This document shows positions 24,713 through 35,129 of a stretch of DNA of 49,007 nt, in pieces. Source of the DNA: Prochlorococcaceae cyanobacterium ETNP18_MAG_14 (lineage in GTDB: Bacteria > Cyanobacteriota > Cyanobacteriia > PCC-6307 > Cyanobiaceae); NCBI GenBank assembly GCA_030741055.1, contig JASLWC010000003.1, positions 1-49,007 of the forward strand, in the 5' to 3' direction. Numbering within the stretch: the first letter of the stretch is position 1; every line of letters begins with the position of its first letter. Position numbers and translations under genes: made by a program. The notes beneath the pieces are model-generated. The model was not told the origin of the DNA, did not search any database, and worked only from the letters and a program-made list of their open reading frames with translations.

Positions 24713-26767
24713 CTAAGCGGGGATGGCATCCTGACCCGAAAACCCACCACAACGTTGCTGATCTAGGTGGCCAATGTGTTTGCGTTCACTGTAATAAAGC
24801 TCCTGAAAACGCAATGCATCGCTGTTGAGCTCCTCGAACATCGCTTCTATACGCATTTCCATATCAACCGATTCAGCAGGTTGCCGACGCTCTTCTTCAA
24901 TCAGAACAGCAATGCAACGTTCAAGAGTTTCTAGCCGCTGACTTCCCCAAGCCTCAAGCAGATGGCGACAACGCTTAAGACATTTCTGGCGTTCTAGAAC
25001 TGCTGCCGTACCACGCAACTGAAGCATTGGTTTTGCCATAGCCGCCAACTGAACCTCGCCGGGCTCTAACAAAGGTGTAAGACGAGCCACAAGAGCACTG
25101 TTCTCCAATAACAACTGATCCGTTAGTAGCCGTGATAATTCGATGTGCTCCAAATCATCGCCAGCGTCTTTACCTCGAGTGATTTCCTCCAAACGGCCAG
25201 CACCAAGATTGGTTTCTTCTAGATCAGTAATTGCCGCCCAGAGCAAACGGTGATGCTGCAAGGCAAAATCCTCCAACTCCCGCTGTCGCAACTCCCTACG
25301 AATAGCAGCACGATGACGGGCGCAATGAATATATAAGCGCAAAATTTCCGCCTCACTGCGCTCTCTCTGACTAGCTTCTCCAGGTTGTTCATGACGACTA
25401 GAGCGGCCATGCCAACGCTGACCCTTCACCTGCTGACGCAGATCCTCCTCGAGCTGTAGTGCCAATCGACCCTGCCCACCGCTCAACCGTTCCGCAACCT
25501 GCTGCAGGTAGTGGGTGCGCACTGCAGACTGGGGCAGCTTGCCCAGCAAAGCCACTACACCACTGACCGCCTGTTGAAACTGATCTGCTCGACTCAGATC
25601 ACGGCCATCCAGCACCTGCTCAATCTGCCAGTCGAGCCAAAGCGGGGCTTGATCCAGTAACGCCCGATACTCGCCGACCCCATGGTCGGAGAGGAATTCA
25701 TCAGGATCCTTGCCTGAAGGCAGGTGCAGCACGCGTAATTCAAGTTGACCTTGCAGTGCCAACTGCTCAACCTCACCGATGGCTCGATTTGCCGCCCTAA
25801 CACCTGCACCATCGGCATCGAAGTTGAGAACGATCCGCTTGCTTTCAGTGCAACGGCATAGCTGTGTGATCTGCTGACTGCTTAAAGCAGTGCCAAGCGA
25901 AGCGACTGAATTGGTAATCCCAACAGCATGCAAAGCGATGACATCGAAATAGCCCTCAACAACAACAGCCCTATCGACCTTGCGGATAACGTTTGCAGCT
26001 TTATCTAGACCAAAAAGATTTTTACCCTTCTCGAATACCTCGGTTTCAGGTGAGTTGAGATATTTAGGCTCGCTGCCATCGAGGCTGCGCCCGCCAAAAC
26101 CAATCACCCGCCCCTGGCGATCATGAATCGGCACGATCACCCGATTCCTGAAGCGATCGTAGAAGCCTCCACCCCCCTTGCGAGGCACCACAAGACCAGC
26201 GGCCTCGAGAATCTCTGGCGTCACCCCCTCAACCTGTTGCAAATGCTGCAGCAGACCATCCCACTGTTCAGGGGCATAGCCGAGTTCGAAACTCTCCAGG
26301 GTGGTTTCACTAAGACCTCGCTTTTCCTTGAGATAAGAGAGTGCTGCAACACCTTCCGGTCGCTTTAAACAGCTGCGAAACCAACCGCTTGCAAGAGCAA
26401 GAGCATGATGCAATTTGTCCCTGCGCGTTAGCTGCTGCCGCAACCTCTCCTCCTGAGGCCCGTCCATCGTCTCGATGGGCAGTTGATATTTACGTGCCAG
26501 CTCCAGCACCACATCACCAAAGCTGAGGCGTTGAAACTCCATCAAAAACTTGATGGAATTGCCTCCAGCACCGCAGGAGAAGCAGTAATAAAACTGTTTT
26601 GCGGGCGACACCGTCATCGACGGCTTGCTGTCATCGTGAAAAGGACAAATGCCGACGAATTCACGTCCCTTCTTCTTGAGCACTACGTGCTCGCCGACCA
26701 CATCAACGATATCGGCCCTCTCCTTGACGGCTTCTATCGTTCGAGGATGGAGTCGAGGAAAGGACAT
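24713..26767 (-). CDS. dnaG: DNA primase
   Basis: This 684-residue primase has an N-terminal zinc domain with CPFHDD, YYCFSCGAGGNS. The polymerase core has GFGGRSLDG and a TOPRIM fold, with VVEGYFDVIAL (catalytic Glu) and LNFDADGAGVRAANRA. The C-terminal helicase-interaction domain is about 230 residues and begins near the Arg/Gln-rich linker at residue 445. It makes RNA primers at the fork with DnaB. It is a single-gene unit divergent from the EamA gene. Confidence 0.97.
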   Translation of the reverse strand: MSFPRLHPRTIEAVKERADIVDVVGEHVVLKKKGREFVGICPFHDDSKPSMTVSPAKQFYYCFSCGAGGNSIKFLMEFQRLSFGDVVLELARKYQLPIETMDGPQEERLRQQLTRRDKLHHALALASGWFRSCLKRPEGVAALSYLKEKRGLSETTLESFELGYAPEQWDGLLQHLQQVEGVTPEILEAAGLVVPRKGGGGFYDRFRNRVIVPIHDRQGRVIGFGGRSLDGSEPKYLNSPETEVFEKGKNLFGLDKAANVIRKVDRAVVVEGYFDVIALHAVGITNSVASLGTALSSQQITQLCRCTESKRIVLNFDADGAGVRAANRAIGEVEQLALQGQLELRVLHLPSGKDPDEFLSDHGVGEYRALLDQAPLWLDWQIEQVLDGRDLSRADQFQQAVSGVVALLGKLPQSAVRTHYLQQVAERLSGGQGRLALQLEEDLRQQVKGQRWHGRSSRHEQPGEASQRERSEAEILRLYIHCARHRAAIRRELRQRELEDFALQHHRLLWAAITDLEETNLGAGRLEEITRGKDAGDDLEHIELSRLLTDQLLLENSALVARLTPLLEPGEVQLAAMAKPMLQLRGTAAVLERQKCLKRCRHLLEAWGSQRLETLERCIAVLIEEERRQPAESVDMEMRIEAMFEELNSDALRFQELYYSERKHIGHLDQQRCGGFSGQDAIPA

Positions 26768-26943
26768 TTACGCATTCTGTAGGTCACGCCGAAATTGGTC
26801 CAGGTCAATTGCAAACGGCCTAGTTGTTTTCAAGGATGCAAATGCAGACCAATAGACAGCACGGATGTAATTCAATCCTGCTCAGCTCCCTGGTCTTTAA
26901 CCTGCTTCACTAGAAGATTTAGGGGAATTTATGCGGCAAAAAG

Positions 26944-27825
26944 TTGCCTGATATTGGCAGAGGCAACCTTGCCCTAATACTTGCTGCATTGGCCTTCAGC
27001 CTGATGACTGTCTGCGTCAAACACCTTGATGGTCGTTTGCCGGTAGCAGAGATTGTGTTGGCAAGGTCCCTAGTCAGTCTTGTAATTACCTGGTTCATGC
27101 TGAGGCGAGTTGGCATCTCACCCTGGGGACAACGCAAAGGTTTGCTTTTAGTGCGCGGTCTACTGGGAACCGCAGCATTGTTCTGCGTATTTCATGCCCT
27201 GGCATCTTTACCCCTAGCCGCCGCCACCATCCTTCAATACACCTATCCAACATTCACGACCCTTTCAGCCTGGCTGTTATTGGGAGAAGGGGTTCGTCGC
27301 CGCATTGGCATAGCCGTACTTCTCGGCTGGTTAGGAGTATCCATGGTTATGCAGCCGGAATGGTTGGGCCGCAGCATCGTTGGGCTGCCCTCATTAGACG
27401 TTTCAATCGCCCTGGCGGGGGCCCTGTTTACAGCTTTGGCCTACGTCTGCGTCCGTGAACTATCAAAGCGGGAACATCCAATGGTCATCGTCTTCTACTT
27501 CCCTTTGATTTCAGTGCCAATCACCCTGCCCTTCCTCTGGAATCAAGGAATAATGCCTATGGGAATGGAATGGATCTGGATCCTGGGCGTTGGATTATTC
27601 ACCCAACTTGGCCAGATCTGGATCACCGAGGGGCTAACTCTTTTGCCGGCAGCAAGAGCTAGCTCAATCGGCTATATCCAAGTTTTATTCGCAACTATCT
27701 GGGGCGTGCTTCTATTTGCTGAACCTGTAAATAGCAGAGTTGCACTTGGCGCACTATTTGTGCTGGGAGCAACCCTAATCAGCCTGAGCGCAAGGCAAGC
27801 CAAGACCCAGAATCAACCAAGCTGA
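26944..27825 (+). CDS. EamA/DMT family transporter
   Basis: This 293-residue protein has about ten transmembrane helices in two EamA repeats. The first holds LARSLVSLVITWFMLRR, AALFCVFHALASLPLAAATILQYTYP, the second LFTALAYVCVRELS and LPAARASSIGYIQVLFATIWGVLLF. The DMT superfamily exports or imports small metabolites, and this substrate cannot be told. The start is odd: only TTG 26944 is in frame, while a good AGGGGAA plus ATG at 26931 lies one base out of frame across an AAAAA run. Confidence 0.88.
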   Translation: MPDIGRGNLALILAALAFSLMTVCVKHLDGRLPVAEIVLARSLVSLVITWFMLRRVGISPWGQRKGLLLVRGLLGTAALFCVFHALASLPLAAATILQYTYPTFTTLSAWLLLGEGVRRRIGIAVLLGWLGVSMVMQPEWLGRSIVGLPSLDVSIALAGALFTALAYVCVRELSKREHPMVIVFYFPLISVPITLPFLWNQGIMPMGMEWIWILGVGLFTQLGQIWITEGLTLLPAARASSIGYIQVLFATIWGVLLFAEPVNSRVALGALFVLGATLISLSARQAKTQNQPS

Positions 27826-28143
27826 AAAAAGCGGCGGACTCAATGCTGCTTAATGCACTGCGAGGTGTGAGCGGCCTATCTGCGAGTGATTACATCTGAA
27901 CAGAATCCATAAGGCTCAGGCAAAAACCCAATCTGCTGCTGCTCATCAAACTCAACTAGCAATTAAAACGAACAATCCAAAGACAGCAGATGATCAGGCG
28001 CTGCTGATAACTGAGGAGAGTAAAACCTTCAACAAATCACAAAACCCAAAAAAAGCAGGAGAAGGAGCGGCTTGACACCCGCCAAAAGTTCAGAGCAAAG
28101 GCTGGACGTATCCGGCAGCATGGGAGAGATAAGGAGCAATCCC

Positions 28144-28821
28144 ATGATCGGCTGGCTGCAAGGGCAAAAGGTGGACGCCTGGCAGCAAGGAACTCGGCAG
28201 GGAGTAGTGCTGGCTTGTGGCGGCGTTGGCTATGAAGTTCAGCTTGCACAGCGCCATCTAAACCAGATGGAGGAAGCTCATAGCAGCTTCATCCTCTGGA
28301 TTCATCAAGTGCAGCGTGATGATGGAGCCAGCCTGTTTGGCTTCCCAGAACGAAGAGAACGGGACATTTTCCGCATCCTGATCGGGGTTAGCGGGGTAGG
28401 GCCTCAAGTAGCTCTAGCCCTTCTCGAGGAATGCCAAGTCGCAGAACTGATCGAGGCCATCGTGCAAGGAGACCTCCGCAAGCTCTGTAGAGCTCAAGGT
28501 GTAGGCAAGCGCACAGCCGAAAGACTTGCCGTGGAATTACGCACCAAACTGGCCGAATTAAGTGGCAGTGATCCTGGGATGTCCCTAGTGGACAACGGTG
28601 TTATCCAATCGCTTCAGATCAAGGAATCAAGCTTGCAAGAGCTGCAAACCACCCTCGAAGCTCTTGGCTACGAAGATCTTGAAATCCGTCGAGCCATAAG
28701 GGCTGTAGCCAACGGTGCAGCATCAGGAACCAAGGACAAGCCTGCGACTGCTCCCTCTCCAGATGACACTGATGCCTGGCTGAAAGCGAGCCTGCGCTGG
28801 CTGAGTCAGGAGGCCGCCTAA
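28144..28821 (+). CDS. ruvA: Holliday junction branch migration subunit RuvA
   Basis: The 225-residue protein shows the OB domain ([19 protein letters not shown]), tandem HhH motifs [17 protein letters not shown] and [20 protein letters not shown], and the C-terminal RuvB-binding domain ([23 protein letters not shown]). RuvA tetramers load RuvB onto Holliday junctions. ATG 28144 follows AAGGAG with suitable spacing, so the 24 extra codons of the longer frame are rejected. The 318-base gap before it (27826-28143) shows no gene. No LexA box is visible. Confidence 0.95.
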   Translation: MIGWLQGQKVDAWQQGTRQGVVLACGGVGYEVQLAQRHLNQMEEAHSSFILWIHQVQRDDGASLFGFPERRERDIFRILIGVSGVGPQVALALLEECQVAELIEAIVQGDLRKLCRAQGVGKRTAERLAVELRTKLAELSGSDPGMSLVDNGVIQSLQIKESSLQELQTTLEALGYEDLEIRRAIRAVANGAASGTKDKPATAPSPDDTDAWLKASLRWLSQEAA

Positions 28822-28879
28822 CAAGGGGATCGTAAGGAGTTAAAGTGGTTGTTTGCTCTAATTGGGCTAAACGCCACGC

Positions 28880-29149
28880 ATGTCGCTCGATACAACAGAA
28901 AAGCAACAACTGATCAATGCTCACCAAACCCACGGCACCGATACGGGCTCTGTGGAGGTGCAAGTAGCAATGCTTAGCGAGCGTATTTCCAAGCTCAGCT
29001 TGCACCTGCAGGAGAACAAGCAAGACTTCTCCTCTCGTCAGGGACTGCTCAAGATGATTGGTCGTCGCAAGCGTCTACTCAGCTATGTCCGCGAAAAAAG
29101 CGAACAGCGCTATACAGGCCTGATCACCAAGCTAGGTATCCGCGGCTGA
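28880..29149 (+). CDS. rpsO: 30S ribosomal protein S15
   Basis: The 89-residue sequence matches bS15/uS15 throughout: [50 protein letters not shown] and the C-terminal [12 protein letters not shown]. It binds the central domain of 16S rRNA early in 30S assembly. It starts 58 bases after ruvA. S15 often represses its own mRNA, but I see no recognised leader structure. Confidence 0.98.
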   Translation: MSLDTTEKQQLINAHQTHGTDTGSVEVQVAMLSERISKLSLHLQENKQDFSSRQGLLKMIGRRKRLLSYVREKSEQRYTGLITKLGIRG

Positions 29150-29184
29150 ACCCTTTTGGCGATTTCCCTCTAAACCTTTTGCAT

Positions 29185-29667
29185 ATGGCCGAACGCAGCA
29201 GTGCTATCCCTTTCGAGCCAAAAAAGAGTGAAACGGCCAAAAAAAAACCACCCAAACTACCCAAAAAGGGACCTAAAGCTCCACTAACCAACAAAGCAGC
29301 TGCAAAGTCGCAAAATGGCATTCCAAAACCGGTTGCCAATCGCATGCTGCGGCGGGTGATCTTCGCCTCAGGTCTGCCCACTGCTTCAGGGATGGGAGTT
29401 TTTGTAGCCAGTTATCTGATCGTGAGCCGCGGCATTGCTGAAATCTCACCTTTCATCACCTTGATCAGCTCAGCTGCCTGCTTCGTCGTTGGCTTGATGG
29501 GACTGAGTTACGGCGTTCTATCTGCCAGTTGGGAAGAAGCGCCTGGCAGCCTACTTGGACTAGAACACATTCGACCAAACCTGGGCAGGATGCGAGATTC
29601 ATTCAAAAGCAATCAGCGCAGCTCAACAGCTGAATCAAAACCATCAGAACAAACTTCAGACCAGTAG
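29185..29667 (+). CDS. PAM68-like photosystem assembly protein (DUF3464)
   Basis: This 160-residue protein has a Lys/Pro-rich N-terminus (about residues 10-45, with [13 protein letters not shown]) and two transmembrane helices ([14 protein letters not shown] and [20 protein letters not shown]). The conserved [23 protein letters not shown] follows, typical of the PAM68/DUF3464 family. PAM68 assists photosystem II assembly, and CP47 insertion in plants. It follows rpsO by 35 bases, and its end overlaps the convergent dnaE end by 12 bases. Confidence 0.87.
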   Translation: MAERSSAIPFEPKKSETAKKKPPKLPKKGPKAPLTNKAAAKSQNGIPKPVANRMLRRVIFASGLPTASGMGVFVASYLIVSRGIAEISPFITLISSAACFVVGLMGLSYGVLSASWEEAPGSLLGLEHIRPNLGRMRDSFKSNQRSSTAESKPSEQTSDQ

Positions 29668-32600
29668 TCGATCGCTGCAATGGGCTGTAAAAGACTGCTG
29701 ATGAAGAGAGCTAACTGCAGCTGAAGCGTCGCGAACGCAGAACTGTTGACCTAGGCATACGTATCGAACCTGAGGGCCATCACGAACCGCTGCAATCACA
29801 GGCACTCGCACACCAAACTCATCCTTAGCGGGTCGATGCTGCTGCAAACATTCCCGAAGCCTGTGCTGCACGGTGATATCACAAGCTTCATCTGGCATTA
29901 ACTCAACCAATAACAATCTCAGGTCATCAATGGCGCGGCAATCATCAATAATCAACTGGGTGCGGTCGTCGCGACGATCAACAGAAGCCCAGATAAGCAA
30001 TCGTGCTTCCAACATGAGGTGATCTGATAGGCGCGCGTAACTCTTGGGAAAAACCACTGCTTCGCAGCTACTGGTGAGATCCTCAAGCTGTAGAACTGCC
30101 ATACGATCACCTTTACGCGTGGTCACTTGTCGCATCTCCGTTACCATCGTGATCACACTGACCTTGGCCTTATCGGCCTGATCATCAAGGCTGGCCAAAC
30201 CAATGGGCGCAAGCAATTGAGCTGGAGCAGTGAGCTGCTTGAGAGGGTGATCGGAAAGATAAAAACCAACCAGATCCTTCTCTAGTCGCAGTTTTTCAGT
30301 CGGTGGATAATCAGGAACAGGTGCCGCCTTGGGAGCCGTGCTGAGCTCATCAGGCTGCTGATCATCTGAGGCTTCAGCTACCAGATCAAACAGATTGCCC
30401 TGGCCACTGAGCCGATCACGAGCACGAGAAGCCGCCCAGTTGATCAGCAGCTCGAGATCGGCAATCAACTGGGCCCGGTTCGCCTCAGGATCCATGGCAT
30501 CAAGGGCACCACAATGAATAAGCGATTCCAACCCCCGACGATTGAGAACATTGGAAGGAAGGCGATCACAAAGATCGGCGAGGGATCGAAAGGGACCATC
30601 ACTATCGCGACTAGCGATCAGCTGCCTGATTGCACCATCGCCAAGATTACGCACAGCAGAAAGACCAAATAAGATGCGATCACCAGCTGGAGTGAAATCA
30701 ATACCTGAAGCATTCACATCGGGTGGCATCACCTCAATGCCCATCGAATTGCAATTAGAGATATAGCGCTGAACCTTGTCACTTGAGCCAGCATTAACTG
30801 TGAGCAATGACGCCATATAGGCGACTGGGTAATGCGCTTTCAGATAGGCAGTTTGATAAGTTACTGCGCCATAAGCCGTCGAATGACTCTTGTTGAAGCA
30901 ATACTCAGCGAACAAAACCATTTGATCAAAGAGTTCATCAGCAACTCTCGTATCAACACCACTACGACTTGCCCCTTCAACAAAAATACTGCGATGTTTT
31001 TGCATTTCTGAAACCTTCTTCTTACCCATGGCACGGCGTAATAAGTCAGCTTCACCAAGGGAATAGCCAGCAAGATCCTGAGCAATCTTCATGATTTGCT
31101 CCTGATAAACCATAATTCCGTAAGTCTCCTTAAGGATTGGTTCAAGGGCTGCATGGGCAAAATCAATCGCCTCTCGACCATGCTTTCGGTTGATGAACTT
31201 TGGAATTAATCCAGCATCAAGTGGGCCCGGTCTATACAACGCCAAAATCGAGGAAATATCCTCCAAAGATGAGGGACGCAGATCACGCACGATCTGCCGC
31301 ATGCCACTAGATTCGAGCTGAAAAATACCTTCAAGATCACCTCTTGCAAGTAAAGCAAAAGTCTCAGGATCTTCTGGAGGCAAGCGATCTGGATCAATGC
31401 GCTCACCACTATTAACTTCAACAAGCTCAAGTGTCTTATCAATCATAGTAAGATTCTTGAGACCAAGAAAATCCATCTTCAACAACCCCATCGACTCCAC
31501 ATCCTCCATGAAGTATTGAGTAATTACCTGCCCATCATTATTACGTTGAAGCGGAACAAAATCATCAAGCGGTTCAGCCGCAATCACAACCCCTGCCGCA
31601 TGTACACCAAAGGTTTTATTTGTACCTTCAATGCGCATCGCCATATCTACCCATTTAGTAACTACCGGATCGTTTTGATACTTCTGCCTGAATTCATCAT
31701 TCGGAGATTCCTCACCAATCATCGCCGCCAACTTTGCTGGTTTTCCCCGTACAACCGGAATAAGTTTGGCTAATCGGTCAGCATCTCCGTAGGGAATATC
31801 AAGTACTCGTGCCACATCTTTTAAGACAGCCTTTGAGGTCATCCGATTAAAAGTGATGATCTGAGCAACCTTGTCTTCTCCATAACGACGGGTGACATAA
31901 TCGATAACCTCACCTCTACGCTCAATGCAGAAATCTGTATCAATATCAGGCATCGACTTACGTTCAGGATTGAGGAATCGCTCAAACAACAAGCCGTTTT
32001 GAACTGGATCAATATTGGTAATCCCAAGCGCGTATGCCACCAGTGAACCAGCAGCCGAACCACGACCAGGACCTACTGGTATTCCCTGTTCACGAGCAAA
32101 GCGGATGTAATCCCAAACCACCAGGAAATAAGTAGGGAAACCCATTTGCTCCATCACGCCCAATTCATAAGTGAGCCTCTCGCTGTAGTGCTCATCAATT
32201 TGATCTGCTGTCCCAAGTTCCAACCTTGTGCGTAGCCCCTGCTCAGACACCTCCTGCAAGTAACTCACGGATGTATATCCTTCCGGGATCGGAAAACGGG
32301 GCATCTGATAACCGCCGAGGATCGAATATTCCTCAACCTTTTCAGCAACGGCTGCTGTATTAGCGATGGCCTCTTTGACTACCTCAGGCTCAAGATGATC
32401 AACAAACAGCCTTACCATCTCCTGCTCAGACTTGATGTATTCAGTGCCCGTATATCGCAAGCGCTTTTCATCGCTAATCAACTTGCCTGTAAGCACACAA
32501 AGCAGCGCATCATGAGCCTCTACATCGTTCTTGCTTAGGTAATGGGCATCATTGGTGGCAATCAAGCCAATGCCTAGCTCCCTAGCGATATTGACAATCT

Positions 32601-33171
32601 CCACGTTGACAATGCGATCTTCTGGTGAGCCATGGTCCTGAATCTCGAGGTAGAAGTCGTCACCAAATACCTCCTGATACCAACTAGCTACATCCTTTGC
32701 CTCATCAGGACGACCGCGCAAAATGGCCTGAGGAACCTCCCCTCCCAAACAGGCGGTAGCAACAATTAATCCCTCGCTGTGGGCCCTAAGTTTTTCTTTA
32801 TCAATGCAGGGCCTGGCAAAGATGCCCCTACCGCGCATCCCTTGCAGATGGCTGATACTAGTTAGCTTTACAAGGTTGCGATAACCAATAGCGTTCTTAG
32901 CCAGCACCACCAGGTGATTACGACGCTCCTTCTTCGGCTGCGGATCCTCAATGGAGCCGTTAATCACATACATCTCATTGCCAATAATCGGCTTGATATC
33001 AGCGTTCTTGCAAAGCTTTAGCAGCTCGATGGCGCCATACATCACCCCGTGATCGGTGAGCGCCAAAGCAGGCATCCCCAACTCCTTAGCCCGCTCAACC
33101 ATCTGCGGTAGCTGAGTGGCTCCGTCGAGAAGGCTGTAGTCGCTGTGATTGTGGAGTGGAACGAATGCCAT
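29656..33171 (-). CDS. dnaE: DNA polymerase III subunit alpha
   Basis: This 1171-residue replicative polymerase begins with a PHP domain ([28 protein letters not shown]). The palm has [17 protein letters not shown] and the catalytic [10 protein letters not shown]. The fingers (tandem HhH) and an OB-fold domain ([30 protein letters not shown]) follow. It is one contiguous gene without an intein, unlike the split DnaE of many freshwater cyanobacteria. ATG 33171 ([13 protein letters not shown]) gives the family N-terminus. It lies 73 bases downstream of gatA. Confidence 0.97.
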   Translation of the reverse strand: MAFVPLHNHSDYSLLDGATQLPQMVERAKELGMPALALTDHGVMYGAIELLKLCKNADIKPIIGNEMYVINGSIEDPQPKKERRNHLVVLAKNAIGYRNLVKLTSISHLQGMRGRGIFARPCIDKEKLRAHSEGLIVATACLGGEVPQAILRGRPDEAKDVASWYQEVFGDDFYLEIQDHGSPEDRIVNVEIVNIARELGIGLIATNDAHYLSKNDVEAHDALLCVLTGKLISDEKRLRYTGTEYIKSEQEMVRLFVDHLEPEVVKEAIANTAAVAEKVEEYSILGGYQMPRFPIPEGYTSVSYLQEVSEQGLRTRLELGTADQIDEHYSERLTYELGVMEQMGFPTYFLVVWDYIRFAREQGIPVGPGRGSAAGSLVAYALGITNIDPVQNGLLFERFLNPERKSMPDIDTDFCIERRGEVIDYVTRRYGEDKVAQIITFNRMTSKAVLKDVARVLDIPYGDADRLAKLIPVVRGKPAKLAAMIGEESPNDEFRQKYQNDPVVTKWVDMAMRIEGTNKTFGVHAAGVVIAAEPLDDFVPLQRNNDGQVITQYFMEDVESMGLLKMDFLGLKNLTMIDKTLELVEVNSGERIDPDRLPPEDPETFALLARGDLEGIFQLESSGMRQIVRDLRPSSLEDISSILALYRPGPLDAGLIPKFINRKHGREAIDFAHAALEPILKETYGIMVYQEQIMKIAQDLAGYSLGEADLLRRAMGKKKVSEMQKHRSIFVEGASRSGVDTRVADELFDQMVLFAEYCFNKSHSTAYGAVTYQTAYLKAHYPVAYMASLLTVNAGSSDKVQRYISNCNSMGIEVMPPDVNASGIDFTPAGDRILFGLSAVRNLGDGAIRQLIASRDSDGPFRSLADLCDRLPSNVLNRRGLESLIHCGALDAMDPEANRAQLIADLELLINWAASRARDRLSGQGNLFDLVAEASDDQQPDELSTAPKAAPVPDYPPTEKLRLEKDLVGFYLSDHPLKQLTAPAQLLAPIGLASLDDQADKAKVSVITMVTEMRQVTTRKGDRMAVLQLEDLTSSCEAVVFPKSYARLSDHLMLEARLLIWASVDRRDDRTQLIIDDCRAIDDLRLLLVELMPDEACDITVQHRLRECLQQHRPAKDEFGVRVPVIAAVRDGPQVRYVCLGQQFCVRDASAAVSSLHQQSFTAHCSDRLLV

Positions 33172-33244
33172 ACCCAAGCCTAAAGGCAGGCGCAAGATAG
33201 GGCGTGTGGCAAGAAGTTAAACGCTACATATAGCGCTGCCAGGT

Positions 33245-34705
33245 TCAGGGGATGAGGTCGCTCTGCGGCCGGTCTGCCATTACATCGGCGGCTTGCTCAT
33301 AGTGAAAAGCCACCTGCAGAAGTCGCGACTCCTCCAAAACATTGGTAATCAACTGAACACCGATCGGAAGACCAGCGTGATCAAAACCACAAGGAAGACT
33401 GATGGCAGGCAACCCAGCCAAGTTGGCTGGAATGGTGAGTAGATCAGCCAAATACATGGCCAGGGGGTCATCCGCGTGGGCTCCCACTGAGAAAGCAGTT
33501 GTAGGCGAAGTAGGTGTGAGCAACACATCAACCGTCTTGAACGCAGCCTCAAAGTCTCGGCGGATCAACGTGCGGACCTGTTGAGCTTTCTTGTAGTAAG
33601 CATCTACATAACCAGCAGATAGGGCATAGGTGCCGATCAGGATGCGTCGCTGAACTTCGCTACCAAAACCTTCAGCACGACTAAGCGCTGTCATCGCAGC
33701 CAGGCTCTTTGCTCCTTGCGCTCGGTAGCCATACTTCACGCCGTCATAACGGGCCAAATTGGCGGAAGCCTCCGACGGTGCAATGACGTAGTAAGTGGCG
33801 ATGCCATCACTAAAGCGTGGGCAACTCACCTCAACCAATTCCGCTCCCAGGGATTGCAACTGTTCGGCAGCCGCCAGAACCGATGCCTTTACTTGTGAAT
33901 CCAAGCCGTTTTGCTCAAAGCATTCGCTGATCAAACCAACGCGTACTCCAGATAGAGGCTCCGAAATGGCAGAGCAGTAATCAGGGACAGCCACATTCAA
34001 ACAAGTGGTATCACGAGGATCTGGTCCTGCTATTACCTGCAAAAGCTCAGCCGCATCGGCCACGTTGGTAGTGAAAGGGCCAACCTGATCTAGAGAGCTC
34101 GCAAAGGCCACCAAACCCCAGCGACTGACACGGCCATAAGTGGGCTTAAGCCCCACAACCCCACAAAATGAAGCGGGTTGACGAATCGATCCCCCTGTAT
34201 CCGAACCCAAAGCGGCCATGCATTCACCTGATGCAACTGCTGCGGCACTGCCACCGGAACTACCACCCGGCACACGGCTTAAATCCCAGGGATTAGAAGT
34301 AGCCCCAAACGCAGATGTTTCGGTTGAGCTACCCATCGCGAACTCATCGAGATTCGTTTTGCCGAGAAGCACAGCACCGGCCTGCCAAAGTCGTTCGGTG
34401 ACAGTGGATTCATAAGGCGGCACAAAGTTCTCCAGCATTCGACTGGAACAGGTGGTGCGTATTCCTTTCGTGCAGAGATTGTCCTTAATCGCCAAAGGCA
34501 CTCCTGCCAAAGGCGGAAGTGACTCACCTGCTGCCCGGGCCTCATCGATGCGATTGGCATCGGCGCGAGCCCTATCTGCAGTTACATCCAGATAAGCGTG
34601 CAGCGAAGGATCTACCGCTGCAATACGTGCCAACTGGTGATCTATAAGCTCCCGGGCGGAAACTTCGCCGAGCTTCAATTGCTGACGCCATTCGGCGATG
34701 GCCAT
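33245..34705 (-). CDS. gatA: Glutamyl-tRNA(Gln) amidotransferase subunit A
   Basis: The 486-residue amidase-signature protein has the catalytic Lys in [10 protein letters not shown], the cis-Ser in [16 protein letters not shown] and the nucleophile in [18 protein letters not shown]. It also has [23 protein letters not shown]. GatA supplies ammonia from glutamine so GatB can convert Glu-tRNA(Gln) to Gln-tRNA(Gln). It lies between the DUF1816 gene and dnaE in the minus-strand series. gatB and gatC are not in the window. Confidence 0.97.
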   Translation of the reverse strand: MAIAEWRQQLKLGEVSARELIDHQLARIAAVDPSLHAYLDVTADRARADANRIDEARAAGESLPPLAGVPLAIKDNLCTKGIRTTCSSRMLENFVPPYESTVTERLWQAGAVLLGKTNLDEFAMGSSTETSAFGATSNPWDLSRVPGGSSGGSAAAVASGECMAALGSDTGGSIRQPASFCGVVGLKPTYGRVSRWGLVAFASSLDQVGPFTTNVADAAELLQVIAGPDPRDTTCLNVAVPDYCSAISEPLSGVRVGLISECFEQNGLDSQVKASVLAAAEQLQSLGAELVEVSCPRFSDGIATYYVIAPSEASANLARYDGVKYGYRAQGAKSLAAMTALSRAEGFGSEVQRRILIGTYALSAGYVDAYYKKAQQVRTLIRRDFEAAFKTVDVLLTPTSPTTAFSVGAHADDPLAMYLADLLTIPANLAGLPAISLPCGFDHAGLPIGVQLITNVLEESRLLQVAFHYEQAADVMADRPQSDLIP

Positions 34706-34748
34706 CTGCTTACGGTGCTATGCAGAAGCGACGCTATCAGCCGTCCGA

Positions 34749-34994
34749 TCAGCTTTCGACAGAGATCGTGAGAGGCTCACAACGACGGCAACGCAACAAG
34801 GTTTGATTAACCGAAGCAGGACCCTCAGCAGACAAATCCGCAAGGAAAGCTGGCAGCTGGGTTTTAAGACTTTTTCTAGTCACAAAAGGCCCGTACCAAT
34901 AGGTGACATCTGGGTCTCGTGTTTCAACCCTGGCCCACCAAGCCCAGCCAAGGTTATTGACGAGGCTACGTAACGGCCTGATCAATAGGCCCAT
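34749..34994 (-). CDS. DUF1816 family protein
   Basis: This 81-residue protein has WAWWARVETRDPDVTYWYGPFVTRKSLKTQLPAFLADLSAEGP. That matches the DUF1816 pattern of an aromatic strand, YxFGPF-type turn and EAxxxxxGFxxDLxxEG. These short cyanobacterial proteins have been noted near CpcD-like phycobilisome linkers, but the function is not firmly known. It ends with a CRRCEP pair of Cys. The distance to gatA is 43 bases. Confidence 0.75.
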   Translation of the reverse strand: MGLLIRPLRSLVNNLGWAWWARVETRDPDVTYWYGPFVTRKSLKTQLPAFLADLSAEGPASVNQTLLRCRRCEPLTISVES

Positions 34995-35129
34995 GATGAG
35001 CTGGCGAATGCATACATTTTGCCTTGCCGAGTTCCAATTTGCCTTCCCCTAACGCTTGTAAAGGAAACTTTTGGATCAACGCTAAACCATTCCCAGGCAA
35101 GGAGATTGATCTTCCAGAGCATCCAAGTC

